From Ruficoccus amylovorans (GTDB taxonomy: Bacteria > Verrucomicrobiota > Verrucomicrobiia > Opitutales > Cerasicoccaceae), in contig NZ_JACHVB010000012.1 of assembly GCF_014230085.1 (NCBI RefSeq), positions 248,001 through 312,000 of the forward strand: 64,000 nucleotides of DNA, given 5' to 3'. The stretch's first letter is position 1. Each line of letters opens with the position of its first letter. Position numbers and translations under genes: made by a program. Below the pieces are notes generated by a model. That model did no database searches. It was not told where the DNA came from and saw only the letters and a program-made list of their open reading frames with translations. Positions 1 to 7,792 of this stretch are shown one piece after another.

Positions 1-260
1 GCGTCAACCGCCGCCAGCAGCGCGAGCAACTGCTCGCGGTAGGGGTCGGTCTCGTTGACCCCGTCCAGAAAAGCGGTGAAGCCGATGTTGAGCGCGAGCT
101 TGGCTGCGGATTTACCAAGGACGACGGCGACATTTTTGACGGTGTCGGGTGTCTGCTCCCAGAGGTTTTGGAGCGTGCCGCAACCGGTGAAGAGCGTGCC
201 GGGGAGGACGGCAGCGACGCTCAGGGCTGAGAATGTGGTGAATGTTTTGATGCGGTTCAT
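1..260 (-). CDS. Prophage lipoprotein, C-terminus cut off by window edge
   Basis: The start is the ATG at 258-260 and the frame stays open to base 1, so about 86 residues are visible. The N-terminus has a basic/polar start (MNRIKTF), a hydrophobic stretch and a lipobox-like LFTGC near residue 27, so it is probably an exported lipoprotein. The rest contains a hydrophobic patch (KLALNIGFTAFLDGV). It is the last visible gene of the minus-strand prophage series, just after a small membrane protein. That position would suit a lysis-cassette lipoprotein (spanin-like), but nothing in the residues proves it. Confidence 0.6.
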   Translation of the reverse strand, partial: MNRIKTFTTFSALSVAAVLPGTLFTGCGTLQNLWEQTPDTVKNVAVVLGKSAAKLALNIGFTAFLDGVNETDPYREQLLALLAAVD

Positions 261-268
261 GGCGGTGT

Positions 269-286
269 GTATTGGAAGTTGGATAC
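269..286. repeat. 18-bp imperfect palindrome GTATTGGAAGTTGGATAC
   Basis: This short sequence in the leader of the lipoprotein gene recurs at 7737-7754 (GTATTGAAAGTTGGATAC) and, on the opposite strand, at 41711-41728. The outer bases (GTAT..GATAC) are partly palindromic. All three copies lie in gaps between genes. Confidence 0.45.
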
Positions 287-293
287 AAATAAG

Positions 294-566
294 TCAGGGG
301 CGCGGCCCGTGCGGGAGCGTGCCCTTGGCGGGCGAGTCGGTCTTTTGCGATTTCTTGATCGAGCGGTTCTGTTCGGCGACCTGCGCGCCGGATTCGGCAT
401 CGGTGCGGTCGTTGTCGCGTGCGAAAAGAAATCCGACGCCGGAGAGTACCAGGACGATGTCCTCGGTGTTGGGGATGCCCTCCCCGGCGAGCAGCGAGTA
501 AAGCGCCTTGGCCGCCCCGGCGATGATGGCCAGGATGGCCACGGTGGTTGTTTTGGGAGATCTCAT
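294..566 (-). CDS. Small phage membrane protein, holin-like
   Basis: 90 residues. There are two hydrophobic segments, about residues 6-27 (VAILAIIAGAAKALYSLLAG) and 33-49 (DIVLVLSGVGFLFA), followed by a charged, hydrophilic C-terminal tail rich in K, S and P. Two membrane spans plus a charged tail in fewer than 100 residues, next to a lipoprotein gene in a prophage, is the usual look of a holin or another lysis-associated membrane protein. No family signature is recognised, so the lysis role is inferred from size, topology and position only. Confidence 0.5.
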   Translation of the reverse strand: MRSPKTTTVAILAIIAGAAKALYSLLAGEGIPNTEDIVLVLSGVGFLFARDNDRTDAESGAQVAEQNRSIKKSQKTDSPAKGTLPHGPRP

Positions 567-572
567 GGCAGC

Positions 573-818
573 TTAGTCTTGAGGAAGCAGCCCAAGCTCG
601 GCCTGGAACGCCGTCTTGATGTTTGCTCCGGTGAAATCGGCGGTAGAGCCTATCAGGCTGGTGCCGGCGGTGACACCCTCCTGGATGACGGTTTCACCGT
701 CGGCGTCGAGCAGGTCTCCCAGCAGGTAGTCCCCGAGGATGCCGCCACGCCAGCCGAGCTTGACCGATTGTCCGTTGTACGCGCCTTCAAGGTCGATGAT
801 TTCAAGGTATGGATTCAT
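573..818 (-). CDS. Small hypothetical prophage protein
   Basis: 81 residues, acidic, no membrane segment or signal peptide. The sequence (NPYLEIIDLEGAYNGQSV...) is not recognised. It lies between the LamG tail-fibre-like gene and the holin-like gene in the same orientation and is probably co-transcribed. Its leader (819-855) carries TTTGAGCG-type words close to the ATG, like several chromosomal genes in this window. Confidence 0.5.
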   Translation of the reverse strand: MNPYLEIIDLEGAYNGQSVKLGWRGGILGDYLLGDLLDADGETVIQEGVTAGTSLIGSTADFTGANIKTAFQAELGLLPQD

Positions 819-856
819 AAGGTTTGAGCGTTTGAATATTTGAGCGTTTGAGAATT
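819..856. repeat. TTTGAG-word arm upstream of a prophage ATG
   Basis: Four tandem degenerate words of the type GTTTGAGC / GTTTGAAT fill the gap between the small gene at 573-818 and the LamG gene. They end 3-4 nt from the ATG of the former. On the mRNA strand this reads as a G-poor series of YTCAAAC words. It matches the arms at 40117, 41653, 42748 and 46814. Only a single arm is present, with no inverted partner. Confidence 0.6.
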
Positions 857-868
857 GTCCTGGGACGG

Positions 869-3142
869 CTAAATGCGCTCCAGAATGAAGGTTAAGTCGA
901 TGGAGGCCCCGCTCCAGGAGCCCGCCGGTGAGTCGTTGATATGGATGGGTTGTGCGTTTGCCCGGGCGGCGAATGCGCCGGTGACGCTCAGGTTCTTTGT
1001 CTCCCCGGCAGTGATCGAGAAGCCGGATACGATGTCCGCGCCGTTGGCGGTGGTGCCGAGGGCAAGGTTTGTCGCGGCATTGCCCGCCGTTTCGGTCGCG
1101 ATGATGTTCACGATCCGGAATCCCGCCGGAATCAGCAAGCGCTGTGAGCCGCCCAGCCAGGCATCGGCGATGGCGCTGCGCAGGCAGAGGCGGAGGCGAT
1201 CGGCAGGCGTGGTCCAGGTGCAGCCATTCTGGCTGATGAGAGCGTCGATGTGGTTGTATGAGCGATCATGCAACTGATAACCGCTTTGCGCATGGGCTGC
1301 AGGGCTGAGGCTGATAATCGCCCCCGGCAGCGGTGCGATGACAAAATCCGTGACGGAAAAGCCCGTCTGTCCCGTGCTGGATGCAAAGGTCCAGAAGGCC
1401 CTCTCGGCACTGGTGTTGACCGAAATGGCATGGTTGTTCGCCCCGGCCTGAACCACGTAGTTGCCCGTCAAGGCATTGCCCGCCGCATCGGCGAGTCGCA
1501 GGATAACGGTGCCGGAGATGCTGGATGCGTTGAAGTTCAGCGGGACGGTCGAGCCAGCTTTTACCGGAAAGCCGTTCTTGGGATATTGCCAGAGCCGCCA
1601 GGTACCACTGGCGCTCATGGTGAAGCTCTCATAGGAGGACGAGACCACCGACCCGCTACCCGTGCTGAAGCTCCAGCCCTCGCTGAACGGTCCGGGCCAT
1701 CCCCACCTGTAGGCAGGGATCGGGGCGGCCTGGGTGGGGACGGCTGAATAGCTGGCGATAATGAGCGCATCGGGGAGCGCCAGGTTGTAAAAGTCAAAGG
1801 ACGCCAGATATAACGGGGAAAGCCCGGCGGGGGTACTAACGGTGTTACGCACGCCCAGCCGGTCAAAAGGCGCATAGTCCAGACTGTCGGCGCTCTCGTC
1901 GATCTTCTGGCCGTCGATCCACAGCGAGGTCGTTCCAGATTGCTTGCGGATGACGGCCGCAACCCATCGACCGGGGATGAGCTCATAGCTGCCAACAGAG
2001 ACCGAGTTGCCAGTCCCGTGAGCCGATGTGCGCCATAATGATCCTGCCGGTTCATAAATGACACCGAGCGGCCCATATGAACTGCTCCCATTAGAGGAGC
2101 CGATCAGGTTGATTGCAGATGTCGGGGTCGCGTGGAGGTTGATGCGGAGAGCCGCCGTCCAGTCTCCCGGGCCGACCGGGATGGCGGTGCCCATTGCCAC
2201 GTAACCGCTCACGCCGTCCAGGTGCAGCGACGGACCGAAGTCGCGGGCGGCGAGCCGGAGTGTTTCGGATTTGCTGAAGATGTCGAGGTTGTCACGTGCG
2301 GCGGCGGGCGAGGAAAGATCGGACAGGTTGAAACTTTGCCGGGAGTAGCGGCTGTCCGCGCTCCGGCGGTTGAGTGCGTCCGTGTCGCTGACAGCATCGT
2401 CGAGTTCGCGCAGGCGATGGGAGTTCAGGTCGAGTTCGCCGCTGAGTGAGAGCCCGGCAAACGCGGGCTGGTCGTCTTCGCCCAGTCCCAGATTATCGCG
2501 CGCACTGGACGTGTCGGAAAGGTCCGAGAGGTTGTTGCTGATCTGGAGAAAGCGGACGTCGGATTCCTGTGTGTTATAGAAAGTCTCGGGTGTGCTTGCT
2601 TCGGGAGACGCGGACTGGCTGAGCCCGCCTCCGAGCACGCGGATGGGACCCGCGCACACGGTGCGGGTGCGGCCGGGGACATCGTTGGTGGTGACAGCGA
2701 TGGTCAGCCAGCGGTCACCGGAGGCAATGTTGCTTTCGGCAGAGTTGAGCGTGATCAGGGCGTGGCAATGTTCCGCCGCGCTGGTGTTCCAGTTGACTTC
2801 TGTGAGCGCGGGGTTGAGGTCCGTGGCGGCGATAGTCTTTACCCGGATGGGCGTGAGGCTCAGGTCCGGGCCACGCAGGTCGTAGTTGTCGGCGTCGTCG
2901 TCCTCGCTGAAGCGTTCAATAAGTTCCTCGTCGATGGGCTTGATCTCCAGCGTGACGCTGGCAATGCCTGAGATGTCCTGCAGGGTGCCGTTGTTAAAGA
3001 AACCGATCTCGAACTGGATGTCGTCACCGGCGCGGAATTTCGGGCGATACTCGTCGTCATCGGCGCGCAGCACGTCGCCGAAGGCTTCGAAACGGAATAG
3101 ATCCGCCTGGATGCGGATGCGGGTTGGAGGGATGGTACTCAT
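869..3142 (-). CDS. LamG-domain tail fibre / adhesin-like phage protein
   Basis: 757 residues from the ATG at 3140-3142. The open frame extends further upstream, but that part is arginine/proline-rich out-of-frame DNA. An N-terminal beta-rich region is followed near residues 190-290 by two copies of the fibre-type motif NLSDLS..(A)ARDNLGL / NLSDLSSPAAARDNLDI, known from phage tail fibres that precede collagen-like or lectin parts. A LamG/concanavalin-like domain follows (about 300-460, with LHLDGVSGYVAMG and ATPTSAINLIGSS) and then a beta-rich C-terminus. It is probably a virion surface or host-recognition protein. Its place directly after the gp36-like gene, inside the head module, is unusual for Mu-type phages. 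Confidence 0.65.
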   Translation of the reverse strand: MSTIPPTRIRIQADLFRFEAFGDVLRADDDEYRPKFRAGDDIQFEIGFFNNGTLQDISGIASVTLEIKPIDEELIERFSEDDDADNYDLRGPDLSLTPIRVKTIAATDLNPALTEVNWNTSAAEHCHALITLNSAESNIASGDRWLTIAVTTNDVPGRTRTVCAGPIRVLGGGLSQSASPEASTPETFYNTQESDVRFLQISNNLSDLSDTSSARDNLGLGEDDQPAFAGLSLSGELDLNSHRLRELDDAVSDTDALNRRSADSRYSRQSFNLSDLSSPAAARDNLDIFSKSETLRLAARDFGPSLHLDGVSGYVAMGTAIPVGPGDWTAALRINLHATPTSAINLIGSSNGSSSYGPLGVIYEPAGSLWRTSAHGTGNSVSVGSYELIPGRWVAAVIRKQSGTTSLWIDGQKIDESADSLDYAPFDRLGVRNTVSTPAGLSPLYLASFDFYNLALPDALIIASYSAVPTQAAPIPAYRWGWPGPFSEGWSFSTGSGSVVSSSYESFTMSASGTWRLWQYPKNGFPVKAGSTVPLNFNASSISGTVILRLADAAGNALTGNYVVQAGANNHAISVNTSAERAFWTFASSTGQTGFSVTDFVIAPLPGAIISLSPAAHAQSGYQLHDRSYNHIDALISQNGCTWTTPADRLRLCLRSAIADAWLGGSQRLLIPAGFRIVNIIATETAGNAATNLALGTTANGADIVSGFSITAGETKNLSVTGAFAARANAQPIHINDSPAGSWSGASIDLTFILERI

Positions 3143-3204
3143 CGTGGATGGCGGTAAAGGAATGGTTAGGTGACGTTGCGGGAGAGCGGCAAAGAGGCGG
3201 ACGA

Positions 3205-3666
3205 TTAAAGCCCGTTCAACTGGCTGCCGCTGAGCCGTTGAGTTCGTTTGCGGGTGACTTCGACGCCGAACTCCGTACGCACATCCGGGCTTTTCTGGGG
3301 GGTGGAGGGGAGGCGCACGGGCAGGTCGCCCTCGCGGATGCGCGAGAGGACTTCCTCGGCCTCGTCGGCGGCTTCTTCCTGCTGCTCGCTCAGGAGAAAT
3401 CCGCGGATTCTGCCCGGGAGTGTAGCGACGGCCAGTTGGCAAGCCGTGCGCTTGAGCTCGGGCGGGATCGTTGCCTCGTCCTCGGAGAGGATGTTGGTAT
3501 CCTGGGTGCGGATATCGGTGCGGATGCGGCTGACGGTCTCATCCAGCACGGACAGGAGCGGGTCCGAGGGACCGCTCCTGTTCGGGCGGCTCAGGAGCGT
3601 TTCTACCTGTGCGGCGTTCAGGTGCGGGCGAAGGTCCGCTTCGGTGAGGTGTATCCAATTTGTCAT
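3205..3666 (-). CDS. Mu gp36-like (DUF1320) head-tail connector protein
   Basis: 153 residues. The N-terminus MTNWIHLTEADLRPHL followed by a helical, acidic region and a central TACQLAVATLPGRIRGF resembles the DUF1320/Mu gp36 family. These proteins follow the major capsid gene in Mu-like phages and are thought to act in head completion or head-tail joining. The position, one gene after the capsid gene, supports this. Assignment is by position plus general pattern. Confidence 0.6.
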   Translation of the reverse strand: MTNWIHLTEADLRPHLNAAQVETLLSRPNRSGPSDPLLSVLDETVSRIRTDIRTQDTNILSEDEATIPPELKRTACQLAVATLPGRIRGFLLSEQQEEAADEAEEVLSRIREGDLPVRLPSTPQKSPDVRTEFGVEVTRKRTQRLSGSQLNGL

Positions 3667-3736
3667 GACAAAAGCGAAATGGTTGGTGTCCGGGCGGGGA
3701 ATGGGACCCCGCCCGGATGGGATGGCGGGAGGCGGG

Positions 3737-4678
3737 TTAGGAGGCGCTGACGGCGAGCTTACGCACGCCCAGAGCGCTGGTGGCGATAACGGTGCTGTAG
3801 TGCTCGACGGTCAGGTCGGTGTATTTGGCGGATTCCTCGACGTACACGCGGAAGTTGCCGCCGCCGTCAACCGGTGTGACGAAGCGCTTCAGGTTCGAGG
3901 GCTCGTCCTTGGTCACTGCATTCTGCTCGAAGAAGGCGTAGACCGCGTTGGCGACGAGGCCGGTCTTGTCTCCGGACACGCCCTGGTAGCGGGCCCCGGC
4001 GATGCGGACGCCCTCGACGAAGAGCTTGCGGGAGAGGCTCTGCGGGTCGAGCGCGAGCGAGCTGAAGGCCCCGGCGTTGTCCTGCGCCTCGTAGGCAGCG
4101 GCCCGGAGGTCCCAGGCCGATTCGCCGAAAAGCAGGCGGTTCGGGCGCACGCCGCTTTCGTCGGTGGCGTCGATGAGCGCGGCGCGGATATCGGCGTCGG
4201 GGGCCGAGGCGTTATCCCAGGTGTGGTTGGTGGCGGTGGCGGCCGTGTCCAGGGCGGAGATGGCGCGGCGCAGTTCGTTGCGCAGCAGGCGCTGGAGGAG
4301 GATCTGCGTGTAGCGCTCCTGCCAATCGTCGCCATAGACCTCGTCGTGGTCGATGCGCATGGTCAGGCCCTTGTTGAGGGTCTTGGCGCTGACGCTGTCA
4401 CCGGAGTACTCGACGCGCTTGAAGGCGCTACCGATGGCGCGGACATCGTCGGTCTCGGAGAAAAACGCCTCGGCATTGGTGGCACGTTTGAACTCAAAAC
4501 GCCGGCCCACGTTGACGCGGGGGGCAACGAAGTCGAGCAGTTCGTCGAGGTTCTCCGGGTCTTTCCAGCCCACGGTAAAGGCCGTCAGCGGCTCGGAATA
4601 ATGGGCCGCGTTGAAACGGCTTTCGTTGGCGGCTGTGATTTCGCCGGCATTGGAAGATTCTGTTTTTTCGGTGTTCAT
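3737..4678 (-). CDS. Phage major capsid protein
   Basis: 313 residues, no signal peptide. The composition and order of elements suit an HK97-fold coat protein: an N-terminal acidic arm (RFNAAHYSEPLTAFTVGW), a long central helix (DWQERYTQILLQRLLRNELRRAISALD) and a C-terminal beta-rich domain (KRFVTPVDGGGNFRVYVEESAKYTDLTV). It lies after the protease and decoration-like genes and before the gp36-like gene, where Mu-type phages keep the coat gene. There is no close family signature that I can name with certainty. Confidence 0.75.
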   Translation of the reverse strand: MNTEKTESSNAGEITAANESRFNAAHYSEPLTAFTVGWKDPENLDELLDFVAPRVNVGRRFEFKRATNAEAFFSETDDVRAIGSAFKRVEYSGDSVSAKTLNKGLTMRIDHDEVYGDDWQERYTQILLQRLLRNELRRAISALDTAATATNHTWDNASAPDADIRAALIDATDESGVRPNRLLFGESAWDLRAAAYEAQDNAGAFSSLALDPQSLSRKLFVEGVRIAGARYQGVSGDKTGLVANAVYAFFEQNAVTKDEPSNLKRFVTPVDGGGNFRVYVEESAKYTDLTVEHYSTVIATSALGVRKLAVSAS

Positions 4679-4716
4679 GGTAAAACGCAGGTTGAGGGTT
4701 GTGTAGTTGGGAAAAA

Positions 4717-5256
4717 CTACATGCCAGGCAGGACGATGACCTTGTCCGGGGCCTGTCCGAAGGTGTCGCCCAGCGTGGCCATGTCAGTGCTGGGATTGCC
4801 GGTGAACGCGTTGAGGACGATGACCTTGCGCGGGGCGAAGGCCTCGACCTCGACGAGGGTGTTGTCTCCGGAGGCAGCGGTCAGGGCGCGACCCACCAGA
4901 TAGTACGTGCCGGCGGCGGTCGGCTCATTCTGGACCTTGCCGGAGGCGGAGGTGTAGATGTCCTGGCCCGCGAGGATCGCTTCGGAGGCGACGAGGAGTA
5001 TCGTTGTGGACGAGGCCGAGAGCAGGCTGATGCTGACATGCTCGCCCGCCTCGCCGCTGTCGGTGATGACGCCCAGGGGCTTGTCGCCCGCGCCGCACAG
5101 ACTGGTCTGGTCGGCGGTGGGGCCGATCTTGCCCAGTAGGTTGCGTACACTGACGGTGTTTTCGAGAATGCGGGTAATGCGGCCCGCGTGGGTGCCCTCG
5201 GCGCTATTGGCAAAGACCGGACGGGCGTGAAACAGTTTTTTGATGAAACGAATCAT
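4717..5256 (-). CDS. Head decoration-like phage protein
   Basis: 179 residues. Beta-rich and glycine-rich with the phrase GDKPLGVITDSGEAGEHVSI, typical of DUF2190-like or head-decoration/stabilising proteins that lie between the protease/scaffold and coat genes. It lacks catalytic motifs. It starts with a basic segment (MIRFIKKLFHARPVF). The neighbours are the gpI-like protease upstream and the major capsid gene downstream, on the same strand. The role (capsid stabilisation) is inferred. Confidence 0.55.
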   Translation of the reverse strand: MIRFIKKLFHARPVFANSAEGTHAGRITRILENTVSVRNLLGKIGPTADQTSLCGAGDKPLGVITDSGEAGEHVSISLLSASSTTILLVASEAILAGQDIYTSASGKVQNEPTAAGTYYLVGRALTAASGDNTLVEVEAFAPRKVIVLNAFTGNPSTDMATLGDTFGQAPDKVIVLPGM

Positions 5257-5333
5257 GATGGATGGTTGTTAGGTGTGTTGGTTGCTTTCTTCGGAGCTGG
5301 ACAATCAGGTGTAGTGGAAAATTGAATACGTGG

Positions 5334-6446
5334 TCAGATCAGATTGAGCTGGTCGTAGAGATCGGGCCGGTCGCGCTTCACGCAGGACCAGGCCGTGGTA
5401 AAATCCTCGCCCGTGCTCTCGGCGCGTTCGTTGACGAGAGCGAGGAAGTCCCGGCGCTTTTGTACGAGCGGGGCCCGTTGCCCCAGTCCGTGCGTGCGGG
5501 GCTGGGTGTGGAGGGCGCAGTCAGTGTTGCACAGCTCGCGCAGACCGGTCTCGAAGTCCGCCTGCAGGCCGCGCTCCCAGTTCTCGCGCTCGTGGGGCAG
5601 GATGCGCCCGCGCAGGAGCGCATGGTCGAGCAGGAGGGCGATGCGGGCGCGACGCTCGTTGGAGAATGACTCCCTCGCCTGGGTGCAAACGCGTTCGCTC
5701 TCGGTGGCGATGCGGTAGAAGCGCTCGTTCTCGGCGGTGAGTTCTTCGCTGGTTTCGGCCAGTGGTGCGCCGTCTTTTTCCCAGCGACGGGCGTTGGCGA
5801 CGAGTTCGCGGCAGGCCGCGCGCCAGTCACCTTCGGGATCGACACCAATCAGCTCAAGCACATCGAGCGCTTCCACCGGGCGGACTTCCGTCGTGGGTTC
5901 TTCAGCGGTGTGAGTATCAGTCGAATCGGGTACTTGCTGCGGAGCGGAGGGGCGGATGATCTCATTGGCGATGGCTTCGCCGGGGATGTTGGGCTGGTTG
6001 GTCAGGCCGATGGAAATGAGCCGTACCGGCTCGTAGAGGTTGCCGTCGAGGTGGCGCATGGCCCAGCGCGGCGAGAGGAATTTATAAAAGGCATTGGCGA
6101 GGAGCTCGCGTCCGGCCTGCGACCAGCGCGGCAGCACGTAAAGGCCGTCGTCGCGGTCCTGCATGTCGGCGATCCAGGCGTAGGCGCGGGTGTCGTCGTG
6201 GCCGCTCTGGCCGGAGAATCCCGGATCGTCCGGGTGCCCGATGTAAACCGGGAGCCCGCCGAAGCGCCGGGCCAGGCGCCCGCGCAGAGATTTGAAATAG
6301 TCGCACATGCGGGTGGCGGCTTCTCGGCTAAGGCGCTGGACGCCGCGCGCGTGCGGCCAGTCCCCGTAGTCGGCCAGCTTGAGCCAGCCGCTGGTCGCGT
6401 TGGACCATTCCTGGGTGACGAGGGTGGTGATGGAGTCTTCTTTCAT
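5334..6446 (-). CDS. Mu gpI-like phage protease/scaffold
   Basis: 370 residues. The first half resembles the Mu I protease: RRFGGLPVYIGHPDDPGF, RAYAWIADMQDRDDGLYVLP and FKFLSPRW-type phrases, in which the H of GHPD and downstream S are candidate catalytic positions. The second half (about 200-370) is strongly helical and charged, as expected for a scaffold region released or used during prohead assembly. It lies between the portal and the decoration/capsid genes, the usual order in Mu-like heads. Confidence 0.75.
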   Translation of the reverse strand: MKEDSITTLVTQEWSNATSGWLKLADYGDWPHARGVQRLSREAATRMCDYFKSLRGRLARRFGGLPVYIGHPDDPGFSGQSGHDDTRAYAWIADMQDRDDGLYVLPRWSQAGRELLANAFYKFLSPRWAMRHLDGNLYEPVRLISIGLTNQPNIPGEAIANEIIRPSAPQQVPDSTDTHTAEEPTTEVRPVEALDVLELIGVDPEGDWRAACRELVANARRWEKDGAPLAETSEELTAENERFYRIATESERVCTQARESFSNERRARIALLLDHALLRGRILPHERENWERGLQADFETGLRELCNTDCALHTQPRTHGLGQRAPLVQKRRDFLALVNERAESTGEDFTTAWSCVKRDRPDLYDQLNLI

Positions 6447-6512
6447 GGGTGTCTGGAAAAGTTTAAAAGGAGGATGTATTTATCGAGGCAGAGGTCGTTG
6501 TGGCGGTGGGTG

Positions 6513-7721
6513 TTAGTTCGGACTGGATGGCTTATCTTTGCCCAGGAGGCGACGGACGAACTGGTTAATGACCTTGGGGATGGCGGTGCCGATGATTTCG
6601 CGGGCGGTGTCGAGTTCCTCGGCGGAGAGGCCGCTCTCCTTGTGGCGGATGACGATGCGGGCGCGGGGCTGGTTTGTATTGAAAAGGTAGCGCAGGACGG
6701 TGCGGTCGATCTGCGTGTGAAGTGTCCCGGCGATGTGTTCGGCGTCCTCGCGCTCGATGAGGGCGGTCTCTTTGCCTTGGAGAGAAATCCCCGCCCCGGA
6801 GTCGGCGACTGTGCCCATGCTGCTGCCGCGCCAGAGGGTGGCGATAGCCTTGTCCATGCGGTCAACCAGCGCGGGGTAGGGAAGCTCGCCCGAGCCGCGC
6901 AGGTCGATGGCCTCGATCTGCGTGCCCCGTGACATGAGCGCGTGGAACTCTGCCCCGAAGTCCCGTACGGCCTCGCGGGCGGCTTCCCATTCGGGGGTGT
7001 TGGGGGCGGCATCAGTCACGCCGCGGACGCCGGGCATGCCGTTGCGCTCGCAGTAAACGAGCCAGTCACGTAGCGGGAGGTGCTTGAAGAGGTAGGCAAT
7101 GGCGGTGGCCTCCATGAGCCCGTCGCCGGTAGTGACGAGCCAGCCTTCGCGCTCGAGCGGGCGGCCCTCGGTGGCGGTGTCGCTTTCCAGGAAGCGGAGC
7201 TGTCCGGTGCGGTTTTCCATGAACCACAGCGGCACGAAACGGAATTGCGCGGTGAGCAGCGTTGAGGGCAGGCCGGGCGTCTGTGCGTTGTCCTGTACGC
7301 GGATGGGTTGCCAGACGATTTCGTGGACGGCGTAGCGCTTGCCCACGGCGTCCATCATCTGCCGCACCAGGAGGGAGAAGCCGCCGCTTTCGTTCAGATC
7401 GCAAGCGTGGGCGGCGGTTAACTGCCGGTAGAAAAACTCCAGCGCGGCGGCATGGCGGGCGGCTTCTTCGGATTGGTCAAAAGTTTCGATCTGCCAGCCG
7501 AAACGACCGACTGCCTTTTTGCGCTTGGTGGCGACGGCCTTGACGAGGTCGTCGCGCTGCTCGATGGCTTCCCAGGCCAAGGCGGCCTGACGCAGTTCCC
7601 CGGCGTGGAAGGCGTCGAGCATGCGGGTGAGGGTGTCCGGAGTCAGGTGCCGGATCGGGTTGAAGCGCGCGCGTCGGGACGTCCGGGCGCGGTCGTGCGG
7701 GATGAGAGAGGCGGTTTTCAT
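6513..7721 (-). CDS. Mu gp29-like portal protein (DUF935)
   Basis: 402 residues from the ATG at 7719-7721; the frame is open 19 codons further but that stretch (RSTSPDPVSNFQYNPPSP) looks like leader. Signature DUF935 phrases are visible: LAWEAIEQRDDLVKAVATKR, VGRFGWQIE, LVYCERNGMPG and the late DKAIATLWRGSSMGTVADSG. DUF935 proteins form the portal ring of Mu-type heads through which DNA is packaged. It follows the large terminase by about 70 bp. A separate Mu F-like (gp30) minor head gene, normally next, is missing. Confidence 0.85.
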   Translation of the reverse strand: MKTASLIPHDRARTSRRARFNPIRHLTPDTLTRMLDAFHAGELRQAALAWEAIEQRDDLVKAVATKRKKAVGRFGWQIETFDQSEEAARHAAALEFFYRQLTAAHACDLNESGGFSLLVRQMMDAVGKRYAVHEIVWQPIRVQDNAQTPGLPSTLLTAQFRFVPLWFMENRTGQLRFLESDTATEGRPLEREGWLVTTGDGLMEATAIAYLFKHLPLRDWLVYCERNGMPGVRGVTDAAPNTPEWEAAREAVRDFGAEFHALMSRGTQIEAIDLRGSGELPYPALVDRMDKAIATLWRGSSMGTVADSGAGISLQGKETALIEREDAEHIAGTLHTQIDRTVLRYLFNTNQPRARIVIRHKESGLSAEELDTAREIIGTAIPKVINQFVRRLLGKDKPSSPN

Positions 7722-7792
7722 GGGCGATGGCGGGTTGTATTGAAAGTTGGATACGGGGTCCGGGCTGGTGGAACGCACTGGAGGCGGAGCGG

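Noticed and set aside
3248-4903. Long plus-strand open frame (551 codons) over the capsid region
   Set aside because: It is antisense to the capsid, gp36-like and decoration-like genes; its residues are G/R/V-rich without family motifs. High GC content keeps the opposite strand open.
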